In this document: piece by piece, positions 15,001-21,940 of the stretch
How the letters are laid out: each line of letters begins with the position of its first letter
Numbering within the stretch: the first letter of the stretch is position 1
IMG/VR virus record: IMGVR_UViG_3300042923_001135
Span: 1-38,683 of that record
Length of the DNA: 38,683 bases
Reading direction: 5' to 3' (one strand)
Source of the DNA: a virus
The notes under the pieces: generated by a model
Told to the model about the DNA's origin: nothing
Seen by the model: only the letters and a program-made list of their open reading frames with translations
Databases searched by the model: none
Made by a program: the position numbers and the translations under genes

Positions 15001-15890
15001 GTACTGAGCTAGAAGCATTAAAGCACGATGAGGACAAGTATCACAAGATTCCATCCGGCAAGCAATATTTAGCAAGTATAGAACCTCAGATTAATATGGT
15101 AAGGACTGAAATAAAGGAGCTTGCTGAGGGAATTGACCTTAAGAAATTAAAGGCTGCTGATATTCAAAAAAACAATAAAGACCATAGCTCCATAAAACTA
15201 AACCTTGAGGCTGTAAAACAAGAAATTGTTTTATTAGACCAACAAATAGCAATGGCCAACCGTACCATTGGCGGTATTGATGAAAAGCTTCAAAGAATTG
15301 CTGAGTGTGAAGTTCAGATGCAGGGGCTTAAAGCTGAGATAGATAATTTGGCATCACAAGTTAATACATATCAGATATTGCAAAATGCTTTCAGCCAGGA
15401 TGGTATTCCGCATCAGATTATAAGAGATATCATCCCTGAACTAGAAGCAAATGCTAATGAGATATTAAGCCAAATGACAGGCGGTTGGATGCGTGTGGAT
15501 TTCAAGACTGAAAAGGTTGTTAAAAGCAATAAGAGTAAAGAAATTGCTACCCTCGATATTATAACTACTGACGCATATTACGGAGAAATGCCATATCTAA
15601 GCAGATCCGGCGGACAGCGTACAAGAATAAATCTGGCAGTTGGATTCGCATTAGCAATCATTAAGGCCTCTAGGGTCGGACTGCAGCTTGGCATGTTGTT
15701 TGTAGATGAGCCTTCATGGCTTGATGAGAAGGGTACAGAAGAATATTGCATGGCATTGCAGACTATTCATAACAAATATCCTGAAATGCGGATTGTTGCC
15801 ATAAGTCATGATGCTTCAATGAAGGCTAGCTTTCCACAGCAGATATTAGTTGAAATGACAGACGAAGGCAGTAAAGTAAGAAGGTTGTAA
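12081..15890 (+). CDS. Single-chain SbcD-SbcC (Mre11-Rad50-like) fusion nuclease-ATPase
   Basis: The 1269-residue protein joins two enzymes that are normally separate. The N-terminal calcineurin-like phosphoesterase of SbcD/Mre11 type shows D8 and H10 in TADWHLG, GD near 53, NHD at 93-95 (within TPNHDG), HH at 188-189 and GHIH at 226-229. A cap region (to about 410) leads into an SbcC/Rad50 ATPase: Walker A GVNGCGKS at 447-454, a long coiled coil (about 600-1120) with C842 and C850 at the hook, the signature SRSGGQR near 1174, Walker B MLFVDEP near 1205 and the SHD loop near 1241. The complex processes DNA ends, hairpins and breaks. The GTG start overlaps the preceding gene by four bases. Confidence 0.93.
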   Translation: MKILHTADWHLGAYVGPQCDNPLIRMANTSVCLDALVECAVNERPDIIIIPGDIFHTARVWSDRAIAEVKLASEYLTVLANIAPVAVLYGTPNHDGAAQFDALEKMVGVNTVHQVIFYTIPCLHSISTAAGPVLLAGLPGFDKGHFRAQFPGLSAEEENQIFSEQLSQIVQGLSAQLTPGIPFILMAHHTVVGCEMDNGTHIFQANEIVLSSSALDSSNFDIACLGHIHRPQEVIACQKPVFYAGSIDATTFNDEGNDKGFWIHEIDENLPFDRYSNSRYIKTPHTEFITLNWPQDAVQAYNEIGISGFGNIEKIRNKVVRVLYSCDPATEKALDKKKLERDLLSAGAYYVSEIRPERIEASVNREAMTEKLTVVDCLKRYLEEKKLPNAELIIQEAMPLIQQAEASTIAGGQSGLFLPLEISVKNYRSYAEETFSFMDIYFAMVNGVNGCGKSSLFMDAPSDCLFEEPREGELTGWIRTGQKSGSISFTFMLGKDTWRVTRTRTRSGKGTLALAKLVSMENEWEDHSCSKMDDTKKKIIELLGMDCNTFQSCVLIMQNKYGLFLEAQSDDRMAILANLLGLGIYDQLENLSDKKRLEVSRILNAKKDESSKLIESVEAKETLQIQKENELFSLEILEAKRLTQKEAEKNIQATIDEAAKVEQEVKQLLSEVAQLELSKNQKQLILDELDKNYATTCTFLSNESHYISQHEMYLNKVDKLSDLSGKKLLKDIKVKSLNEKSQRLASVKSAITNIESEIEQTNKLLKDRPNIVEFLAANQNIDDLIETQQKEKEECIRINGDLNDLNNKLSSHNIEVKAIELRLSQKLNNAAEKAKMLENSNCIDAEHAKCKFLADAVEAKEHVPGIEKEIAQEKERLINIAADLQSQIQVKNLELESNCYKVETLGSLLQRQRECNIKKQQLAAMDAQQLALSTLEKRLIDLKQQLSELQIEAEIEQEEVETLTAECEGYEKLSTELEALKHDEDKYHKIPSGKQYLASIEPQINMVRTEIKELAEGIDLKKLKAADIQKNNKDHSSIKLNLEAVKQEIVLLDQQIAMANRTIGGIDEKLQRIAECEVQMQGLKAEIDNLASQVNTYQILQNAFSQDGIPHQIIRDIIPELEANANEILSQMTGGWMRVDFKTEKVVKSNKSKEIATLDIITTDAYYGEMPYLSRSGGQRTRINLAVGFALAIIKASRVGLQLGMLFVDEPSWLDEKGTEEYCMALQTIHNKYPEMRIVAISHDASMKASFPQQILVEMTDEGSKVRRL

Positions 15891-15902
15891 GGAGGACAGG
15901 CC

Positions 15903-16076
15903 ATGAAACTATGTGAAAGATGTGGAATTAAACCGGTATATCATCCTGAAGCAAGTTATTGTAAAGAATGTGAAGATAGATTAGATAGTGGTCCTTTAAC
16001 AAGATTATTGAAGGGGAGGACAGGCTATGAAGCACGGAAAGAGGCTAACAAAAGGAATGAAGAAATTCCTGAATAG
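15903..16076 (+). CDS. Small zinc-ribbon protein, 57 aa
   Basis: ATG at 15903 with GGAGGACAG upstream. The front part has two CxxC pairs (CERC and CKEC), a minimal zinc ribbon, followed by a basic helical tail. The tail overlaps the next gene by 50 bases in another frame. No specific function can be given. Confidence 0.55.
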   Translation: MKLCERCGIKPVYHPEASYCKECEDRLDSGPLTRLLKGRTGYEARKEANKRNEEIPE

Positions 16077-16191
16077 TATAGGACTTAATCCGGATAACTG
16101 GCTGTACATTAAGAACACTCCGGAAGAGGTTCACTTCATAAATGTCAATTCATCGAATACAAGAGTATTTAGGAAGGGAGAAATTAAATAA
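16027..16191 (+). CDS. DUF6906-like small phage protein, 54 aa
   Basis: ATG at 16027 with GGGGAGGACAG upstream. The sequence begins MKHGKRLTKGMKKFLNSIGL and continues with PDNWLYIKNTPEEV, which I recognise as the pattern of the small DUF6906 proteins found in many Firmicute phages. Its function is unknown. It starts inside the zinc-ribbon gene, and its stop codon abuts the next ATG. Confidence 0.65.
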   Translation: MKHGKRLTKGMKKFLNSIGLNPDNWLYIKNTPEEVHFINVNSSNTRVFRKGEIK

Positions 16192-16695
16192 ATGGGAAGA
16201 AGAAGAATGGGCGTAAAGCCGCCAAAGGAAAAACCAGAGCTTAAAGAAGCTCCAGAAGTTCAAGAACTTGCAGCAAGGCTTATAGATAACATACATGGTC
16301 ACTTGGCTGAAGCAAGAATAAAATATTTGTTTCGTACTGGCAAGTGGGAGCTGAAAGGAAAAACTATTTACGGCAGAGCAGAGAAGGTTTCTGCAAAATG
16401 GAAGTATCTCACTGAATACGATTTTGTTGTAACAATAAATAGAGATATCTGGTTTGCTAATAAGCCAGAAATAAGGCAAGCGATTTTGGATCACGAACTT
16501 ACTCACTGTGCGCGAGGTGAGGATGACAAGCAAGGTAATCCAAAGTGGTACATACAACCGCACTCAGTTGAAGATTTTATTGGGATAATTCAAAGGCATG
16601 GGCTCTGGACAAATGGGCTGCAGAGTTTAGTTAAGGCCAACTCAGAATATGAGCAATTGTCAATGTTTCCTATGGACACAGGAACTGAAGGTTAA
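16192..16695 (+). CDS. Putative phage metallopeptidase (PhageMetallopep family)
   Basis: The 167-residue protein has a zinc motif of the type HELTH at about residues 103-107 (ILDHELTHCARGEDD), with conserved surroundings such as YDFVVTINRDIW. It fits the phage metallopeptidase family PF18894, often found among early recombination genes. The natural substrate is not known. The ATG follows the previous stop without a gap. The last residues QLSMFPMDTGTEG form a flexible end. Confidence 0.8.
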   Translation: MGRRRMGVKPPKEKPELKEAPEVQELAARLIDNIHGHLAEARIKYLFRTGKWELKGKTIYGRAEKVSAKWKYLTEYDFVVTINRDIWFANKPEIRQAILDHELTHCARGEDDKQGNPKWYIQPHSVEDFIGIIQRHGLWTNGLQSLVKANSEYEQLSMFPMDTGTEG

Positions 16696-16697
16696 TC

Positions 16698-17168
16698 ATG
16701 GTCGAGAAAATGACTCAAAAGGACAAAGTTGATAGAGGTGAGAAGGGAGAGGAGCTAATAACCTCCTCTCTCCGTTCCTCAAAACTCTGGAACCATAAAT
16801 TCATTAATGCCGGCTTCGGGACAGTTTTCGATAAGCTTGTTATCCCTCCCGGTGGGGGATACGCATTAGAGGTTAAGGTCCGTAAGGACCCCACAATAGG
16901 ATATAACACAAAGAGCATAACGCCAAACGAAAGAAGAGGTCTTAATAAGTTTGTTGATATGGTAGGCGCCGACAATACCTTCATCATCGGAATATGGATT
17001 AATGATGATATTAAGAGAGCTTTTTTGATCCCCTGGGTTGATGTCCGGGAAGCCGTCTGCAGCGGAGTGAGAGGCAGCATAAAGATGCTTGACTTCGAAG
17101 AGCTTGAGAGAAAAGGAACTGGATGGAACCTGGAGCGATTTAAGAATGTAAAGGGAGTGACGCTATGA
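16698..17168 (+). CDS. RecU-like PD-(D/E)XK nuclease (Holliday junction resolvase type)
   Basis: The protein has 156 residues. Visible motif order: RGEKGEELI helix near the start, FDKLVIPPGGGYALEVKVRK carrying the D...ExK catalytic core, then SITPNERRGLNKFV, which resembles the conserved region after the core in RecU. RecU cuts four-way junctions in Gram-positive bacteria and phages. Here it sits between the SbcCD fusion and SSB, a fitting place for a resolvase of phage recombination intermediates. A different role within the PD-(D/E)XK superfamily is possible. The start has only a weak GAAGG upstream. Confidence 0.75.
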   Translation: MVEKMTQKDKVDRGEKGEELITSSLRSSKLWNHKFINAGFGTVFDKLVIPPGGGYALEVKVRKDPTIGYNTKSITPNERRGLNKFVDMVGADNTFIIGIWINDDIKRAFLIPWVDVREAVCSGVRGSIKMLDFEELERKGTGWNLERFKNVKGVTL

Positions 17169-17347
17169 AGCGCATGAGCCCCGAAGCCTTTGCTGAAAGA
17201 AACAGGCTAATCAAAGAGGGTAGAGACAGGGAACGTAAACGGACAAGTGAGGCAGATGCTCATATCAAGGATAACGTTGTGAAGGTAAAAAAGAGCCGTG
17301 CTAGGTACATGTGTCATAATGCAGCTTACGCTAAGCTCTCAGAATAG
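17165..17347 (+). CDS. Small basic phage protein, 60 aa
   Basis: ATG at 17165 overlaps the nuclease gene by four bases, so translation is coupled. The product is rich in Lys, Arg and Glu (MSPEAFAERNRLIKEGRDRE near the start) and has no recognisable fold motif. It is probably helical in its first half and could bind nucleic acid. Confidence 0.55.
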   Translation: MKRMSPEAFAERNRLIKEGRDRERKRTSEADAHIKDNVVKVKKSRARYMCHNAAYAKLSE

Positions 17348-17366
17348 TTAAGAAAGGTTGAGATAT

Positions 17367-17516
17367 ATGCCAAGAAGAAAATCCAATGCGAGGCAATTAT
17401 GTAAGCCAAAGAAATTAAAGGCTCAAATATTACAGCTGCCAATTGAATGTGAAAGAGATGAAATTAGTCCCGGGAAGCTTGTGGCTGCAGCTGAATACAA
17501 AGTAGTGGAGGTATAA
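17367..17516 (+). CDS. Small phage protein, 49 aa
   Basis: ATG at 17367 with AAAGGTTGAGA upstream. The first residues are basic (MPRRKSNARQ). The remainder contains Cys twice. It lies just before the ssb gene and ends one base before its ATG. The gene is short but the tight spacing supports it. No function is recognised. Confidence 0.5.
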   Translation: MPRRKSNARQLCKPKKLKAQILQLPIECERDEISPGKLVAAAEYKVVEV

Positions 17517-17517
17517 G

Positions 17518-17925
17518 ATGAATAAAGTTGCATTAGTAGGACGATTAACGAAGGATCCTGATGTTAGATATACAGCAAACAGTCAAACTGCAGTAGCTAA
17601 ATTTACTCTGGCTGTTAATAGGATTTACAAACAGGAAGGACAGCCAGAAGCTGATTTTATACCGATAGTTGTCTGGGGAAAACAAGCAGAGAATGCAGGT
17701 AAATATATCGGCAAAGGAAGACTTGTTGCAGTATCAGGAAGAATCCAAACAAGAAGCTGGGATGACCAGGAAGGAACGCGACATTATGCAACTGAGGTTG
17801 TAGCTGATGAAGTCCAGTACCTTGATAAGGGCAAGGACAGTGGGCAGTCTACCAGCAATAATAGCAGTAGTTACAATAGCGAAGACTTCTATCCTGCAGA
17901 GGGCGAAGATGATCTTCCATTCTAG
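17518..17925 (+). CDS. ssb: Single-stranded DNA-binding protein
   Basis: The 135-residue protein has a complete OB-fold of bacterial SSB (about 1-105), starting MNKVALVGRLTKDPDVRYT and including FIPIVVWGKQAENA. A flexible Ser/Asn-rich linker and the acidic tail EGEDDLPF follow. SSB coats single-stranded DNA during replication and recombination, and its tail docks partner enzymes. The tail closely matches the C-terminus of the ImmA-like protein at the left end of this prophage. The gene is embedded in the recombination module. Confidence 0.97.
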   Translation: MNKVALVGRLTKDPDVRYTANSQTAVAKFTLAVNRIYKQEGQPEADFIPIVVWGKQAENAGKYIGKGRLVAVSGRIQTRSWDDQEGTRHYATEVVADEVQYLDKGKDSGQSTSNNSSSYNSEDFYPAEGEDDLPF

Positions 17926-17934
17926 GAGGCAAAT

Positions 17935-18114
17935 ATGGAGAACGTAGTTGAAATATTAAAACTTCTAAAAACCTTCTGTGAAACGCAGGTAAAAGCTCTC
18001 CCTAATGATGAGGGTTGCAAAATCTGCCCCAATGCTCAAGTATGTGACTTTGAAGTTTGGGAAGCTGCACAGAGGGAATTGGATGAAGCAGAAATAAATA
18101 TTGAGATTTATTAG
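17935..18114 (+). CDS. Small phage protein with Cys pairs, 59 aa
   Basis: ATG at 17935 is preceded by TAGGAGGC. Residues 21-35 hold a run of Cys (CKICPNAQVC), which could bind a metal; the ends are acidic helices. It lies between ssb and the helicase gene with close spacing. No family is recognised. Confidence 0.6.
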   Translation: MENVVEILKLLKTFCETQVKALPNDEGCKICPNAQVCDFEVWEAAQRELDEAEINIEIY

Positions 18115-18124
18115 GAGGTGCTCA

Positions 18125-19528
18125 ATGAATATAACAATAGATAGCATGATTAGGTTAAGGGATGTGCCGGTGCACATCCTCTTGGCCATCAAGAAAGAAC
18201 TAACGATAAACAATCCCATGTACATAAAAAAGAAACGCATGGGCCTGAATCTCTGGGGTACTGAGAAGGAAATTAAATTTTATAGTGAAGAAGATGGGGC
18301 ATTGGTTCTTCCAAGGGGATATATGGATAGACTCTTCTTCCTTACTGGAGGTAGCGAATACCAAGAAAATAGGCTTTTAAAGCAAAATGTAATTTATCCT
18401 CAAAAACCAAAGCTAAGGGATTATCAGGAACCTTTCCCTAGACGTGCAAAAGGCTCTCTAGGCAATGGAGTTTATGTAATGCCATGTGGCGCCGGTAAGA
18501 CATCAAGTGCGATGGGAGTCATATATGAGCTACAGCAGCCTACTCTATGGATAACCCACACTTTAGATCTCCTTAATCAAAGCATGGAGAGCGCTAAGAA
18601 GTTTTTGGGCTTGACCGGTGCTCAGATAGGTATTATCCAGGGAGATAAGTGCAGCATAGGAAGTCATATGACATTTGCTACGGTACAGACTCTGGCAAAT
18701 AGAGATCTGACTGACATAGTGAAGAGGTTCGGCTGTATCATTGTGGATGAGTGCCACTTGGTATTTAAAGGCGATGGTAAGAATTTGAGAATGTTCAACG
18801 GTGTTATATCGCAGTTCCCGGCATATTATCGATTTGGTTTAACAGCCAGCGAGTTCAGGAGCGATGGGCTGATTCAAAGTATGTTTCATATTCTCGGGCC
18901 CAAGCTTTATGAAGTAGATCAGGATGACCCAAGGCTAATGACAATGAAGCCTAGGGTTGAGTTCATCCCGACAGAATTCTTCTATCAGCCTCCTGAGGAC
19001 AAGATGCTTAACGTAGCCATCATGACATCAAAGATGAAGGATGATGCAGCGCGTAACGTAATACTCAAGAGTGTACTAATCAACCATGTAGATAGCTCAG
19101 ATTACTGCCTGGTGCTGGGAGATAATTTAGAGCACCTCAGGATGCTGAAAACCTTTGTAGAAAAGCAGGGAAGACTTGCAGCGTTTGTCTGTGGAGAGAC
19201 CCCTAAACCAGAACGTAAAAGAATCATGGACGATATGCGTTCCGGGCAATATCATTACCTTTTTGCTACATATCAGTTGGCAAAGCTCGGGCTTGATATA
19301 CCAATACTTAATAAATTAATTCAGGCTACACCCAAAAGAGATAAAACAAGCATACAGCAAGCTGTGGGTAGGGTTATGAGACCTGAAGAAGGGAAAAAGC
19401 AGCCGGTAGTATATGACATAATAGACAAGTTGACTCCACAGCTCAGAAACTGGGGATATGACAGAGCTAAGGTATACAGAAAGCTTGGATGTGAAATTAT
19501 TGGCGGGCCTAAGACGCGAGGAAAGTAG
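18125..19528 (+). CDS. SF2 DNA helicase (DEAD/DEAH type)
   Basis: ATG at 18125 with AGGAGGTGC upstream is preferred over the TTG at 18101 inside the previous gene. The protein has 467 residues. It shows motif I MPCGAGKTSSAMG near residue 122, motif II IIVDECH near 205, motif III FGLTAS near 238 and motif VI QAVGRVMRPEEGK near 420. This is the arrangement of UvsW- or RadD/Ssl2-like superfamily 2 helicases in phages. Such enzymes unwind branched DNA, remodel forks or support recombination-dependent replication. The location next to SSB and the resolvase fits this. The exact subfamily is not certain. Confidence 0.9.
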   Translation: MNITIDSMIRLRDVPVHILLAIKKELTINNPMYIKKKRMGLNLWGTEKEIKFYSEEDGALVLPRGYMDRLFFLTGGSEYQENRLLKQNVIYPQKPKLRDYQEPFPRRAKGSLGNGVYVMPCGAGKTSSAMGVIYELQQPTLWITHTLDLLNQSMESAKKFLGLTGAQIGIIQGDKCSIGSHMTFATVQTLANRDLTDIVKRFGCIIVDECHLVFKGDGKNLRMFNGVISQFPAYYRFGLTASEFRSDGLIQSMFHILGPKLYEVDQDDPRLMTMKPRVEFIPTEFFYQPPEDKMLNVAIMTSKMKDDAARNVILKSVLINHVDSSDYCLVLGDNLEHLRMLKTFVEKQGRLAAFVCGETPKPERKRIMDDMRSGQYHYLFATYQLAKLGLDIPILNKLIQATPKRDKTSIQQAVGRVMRPEEGKKQPVVYDIIDKLTPQLRNWGYDRAKVYRKLGCEIIGGPKTRGK

Positions 19529-19529
19529 T

Positions 19530-19796
19530 ATGTTGAGCTTCGATAAAGACAAATTTACTTTAGTTTTTATAGCAAGTGAAGACCAGAAGGCAGAAGCGCT
19601 GTCTGACTTTGAGAAAATGAACGTCAGGATAAGCAATATGTTTAAGTATATCGAAAATCCGGATACCACTGAAGCTGAAAGAGCAAAGTATGAATCTAAG
19701 TCTGTTGAGTTCATGAGGACTATAGCTGTAGCAGCTGACATTTTGAGCGCTATGGGGATTTCGGAGAGCGAGGTTAAGAAGAGGTATAAATTTTAA
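19530..19796 (+). CDS. Small helical early protein
   Basis: ATG at 19530 just after the helicase stop, in a different frame; a longer reading frame begins inside the helicase gene but has no supported start. The 88-residue product is charged and helical. There is no known motif. The last part ILSAMGISESEVKKRYKF resembles many short early phage proteins. No function is assigned. Confidence 0.6.
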   Translation: MLSFDKDKFTLVFIASEDQKAEALSDFEKMNVRISNMFKYIENPDTTEAERAKYESKSVEFMRTIAVAADILSAMGISESEVKKRYKF

Positions 19797-19825
19797 AGAT
19801 AAATAAAGGCAAGGGAGAGGATTTG

Positions 19826-20056
19826 ATGAGGAATACACTTGGAGATTTAAATAATCATTTGTTTGCTCAATTAGAGAGATTGAGTGATGAGGAGCTAAAA
19901 GGTGAAGAATTGCAAGAAGAAATAAGTAGAGCAAAGACAATAACTTCAGTCGCTTCACAAATAATCTCCAACGGGGCGCTAGTCCTTGAAGCAAAAAGGT
20001 TGGTTGATGACAGCTGGGATAAAGAAGTTAAGCTACCAAGAATGTTGGAGGGGTAA
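19826..20056 (+). CDS. Small conserved-type phage protein
   Basis: ATG at 19826 with GGGAGAGG upstream; a TTG one codon earlier is too close to that site. The 76-residue protein begins MRNTLGDLNNHLFAQLERL and is helical throughout. Short proteins of this kind frequently lie upstream of HNH genes in Firmicute phages. The function is unknown. Confidence 0.65.
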   Translation: MRNTLGDLNNHLFAQLERLSDEELKGEELQEEISRAKTITSVASQIISNGALVLEAKRLVDDSWDKEVKLPRMLEG

Positions 20057-20058
20057 AT

Positions 20059-20844
20059 ATGCCTTATAAATACTCTAAAGAACTGAAAACGTTCATTGCT
20101 GAAAACGTAAAAGGCACAACCACAAAAGAGCTTGTGGAACTTGTAAATGCTAAGTTTGGGACAAATTTCACGGAATCGAAAATGAAGTCATATAAGACTA
20201 ATAACAATCTAAAAAGCGGAACACAGGTAGGCCTACCAGCTGGGAGACCGACAAAACTCTATCCTGAGCACATAAAAGCCTTTATAGCAGAGCACTACAC
20301 CGGAGTAGGTCCAATGGACATGACAGAGCTGCTGAATAACACCTTCAAGACAAGCTACACAGTAAAGCAATTGAAGTCATACTATGCAAACAACAAAATA
20401 AACAGTGCCTTGGATGGACGGTTCCAAAAGATGCACATACCTGCTAATAAAGGGCAAAAGGGATATCATGCGCCTGGTAGCGAAAAGGGTTGGTTCAAAA
20501 AAGGTAACACACCTAAAAACCACAGACAGGTAGGTAGTGAACGTGTAGATGTTGATGGATATACCCTCGTTAAGACAGCTGAACCCAATGTATGGGAACT
20601 AAAGCACAAGTTGATTTGGGAAGAAAAAAACGGTCGTGTGCCAGAGGGACATATTCTTACTTTCCTTGATGGGAATAAGGCTAATATTACTTTGGATAAT
20701 TTGATTATCATATCCATGGCTGAGTCGTTGGAAATGAACAGGTCAAAACTAAGAAGCGACAATTCAGAATTCACAAAAACCGGGGTTTTGATAGCTAGAA
20801 TCAAGACTACTATAGGTAAAAGTAAGAAGACAGCGAGTGAATGA
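20059..20844 (+). CDS. HNH endonuclease with duplicated N-terminal HTH units
   Basis: The 261-residue protein has two related helical units at about 1-52 and 68-115. Both read YxxxxKxFIAE, then a T/ELLN or T/ELVN helix, then a K-SYxxNNK end; they are likely DNA-binding repeats. The C-terminal half holds an HNH nuclease core: WELKHKLIWEEKNGRVPEGH, then LTFLDGNKANITLDNL. Free-standing HNH enzymes of this kind are common in phages, where some are homing endonucleases and others take part in packaging. Being early and far from the terminase, a homing or selfish role is more likely. Confidence 0.85.
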   Translation: MPYKYSKELKTFIAENVKGTTTKELVELVNAKFGTNFTESKMKSYKTNNNLKSGTQVGLPAGRPTKLYPEHIKAFIAEHYTGVGPMDMTELLNNTFKTSYTVKQLKSYYANNKINSALDGRFQKMHIPANKGQKGYHAPGSEKGWFKKGNTPKNHRQVGSERVDVDGYTLVKTAEPNVWELKHKLIWEEKNGRVPEGHILTFLDGNKANITLDNLIIISMAESLEMNRSKLRSDNSEFTKTGVLIARIKTTIGKSKKTASE

Positions 20845-20871
20845 TTTGAATAAAAAAAAGGAGTGATACAA

Positions 20872-21063
20872 TTGACACCAGATAATTTATTAGTATGGAC
20901 ATTAAGCTTAGTGTGTTCGGGTTTGTTAATATGCTTACTTGCATTAGGCATAAGAGGAACTGTAAGGATTTTTATGTCAAAAGATGAAGCGAAGGAAGAA
21001 GAAGAGTATGAGCTAGGACACCCAAAAAGACCTCCTATTCCTCCACCGAAACAGACGACATAA
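20872..21063 (+). CDS. Small membrane protein with Pro-rich tail
   Basis: TTG at 20872 fits the AAGGAG at 20858-20863; a GTG at 20863 would lie inside that site. The product has about 63 residues. One membrane helix (VWTLSLVCSGLLICLLALGI) is followed by an acidic stretch and a proline-rich end PPIPPPK. Predicted inner-membrane protein with a cytoplasmic tail. Function unknown. Confidence 0.6.
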   Translation: MTPDNLLVWTLSLVCSGLLICLLALGIRGTVRIFMSKDEAKEEEEYELGHPKRPPIPPPKQTT

Positions 21064-21103
21064 TTTGAATATAATGTGTACCATGTGGGAAGGAGTTGAT
21101 AAG

Positions 21104-21400
21104 ATGGAAATACAGTTCAAAGCCAATCAATTTGGTAGTTATTGTAAAATCGAGAACAAATGGACAGGTAGAAAAAATGGATTAACTTTTAAAATTGAGC
21201 GACAAAGCAAATTTATATCATCGACCGAAACTATTGAAAATTATAGACTTGCGGTGCTGAAACCATTATCACGATATAAACGGACTTCTCCCATAAACCA
21301 TGAAAATTTATACACTAACTTTAATGATGATATAGGTTTTTTAAGTTTTGAAGAAGCTAAACTTTTTGCCGAAGATTGGCTGACTCACTATTTACAGTGA
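21104..21400 (+). CDS. Hypothetical phage protein
   Basis: ATG at 21104 with GGAAGGAG upstream gives a product of 98 residues; an upstream in-frame start at 21065 lacks an RBS. The protein is of mixed alpha/beta character and ends with FEEAKLFAEDWLTHYLQ. No family is recognised. The flanking genes are ordinary early accessory genes. Confidence 0.6.
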   Translation: MEIQFKANQFGSYCKIENKWTGRKNGLTFKIERQSKFISSTETIENYRLAVLKPLSRYKRTSPINHENLYTNFNDDIGFLSFEEAKLFAEDWLTHYLQ

Positions 21401-21438
21401 GTCGCACAACAAGAAGAATGTGTTGAGGGGAGAGAGCT

Positions 21439-21936
21439 ATGAAAGTATTATCATTAATTCAACCATGGGCGAGCTTAATAGCCTTCAGTGAAAAGAAAAT
21501 CGAAACCAGATCATGGGCGACAAAATACAGAGGTCCCCTATTGATACATGCAAGTGCAAATTTCCCTAGAGATTGTAAGGAGATATGTATGCAAAGGCCT
21601 TTCGGTAATGTTTTAAGCTTACATGGATTTACCCCGATTCGAAACGGTAAGATTCAGATAAGAAATTCTGAGAACAAAGAACTGCCTGTAGGAATGATTA
21701 TTGCAAAATGTAACTTAGTTGATTGTAAGAAGATAGTTTCTGAAGAATCATATCATGACATTGCATGTTTAGAGGGTGGTCCTGATGTTTTCGGGAATGA
21801 ATACTTTTTTGGAGACTATACCCCAGGAAGATATGCATGGATTCTTGAAGATATCGAAATTTTAGAGCATCCGATACCAGCTAAGGGGAAGCTGGGGCTG
21901 TGGAACTATGAACTTGCAGCTACAGTAAAGGAGTGA
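21439..21936 (+). CDS. ASCH-domain protein
   Basis: The 165-residue protein begins MKVLSLIQPWASLIAFSEKK, then IETRSWATKYRGPLLIHAS. This is the typical front of ASCH (PUA-like) domains, which bind RNA or modified nucleotides. Some ASCH proteins are RNases or amidohydrolases for modified bases. In phages they are frequent early accessory genes. The substrate cannot be read from the sequence. The RBS is GAGGGGAGAG. Confidence 0.85.
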   Translation: MKVLSLIQPWASLIAFSEKKIETRSWATKYRGPLLIHASANFPRDCKEICMQRPFGNVLSLHGFTPIRNGKIQIRNSENKELPVGMIIAKCNLVDCKKIVSEESYHDIACLEGGPDVFGNEYFFGDYTPGRYAWILEDIEILEHPIPAKGKLGLWNYELAATVKE

Positions 21937-21940
21937 TAGT

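Noticed and set aside
12081-15890. Two separate genes sbcD and sbcC
   Set aside because: The frame is continuous, without stop or frameshift, and there is no RBS plus start near residues 410-430, where the second protein would begin.
20059-20844. Part of an HNH-based packaging system
   Set aside because: HNH proteins acting in cos cleavage lie beside the terminase genes. This one is about 7 kb away in the early region and carries homing-type DNA-binding repeats.
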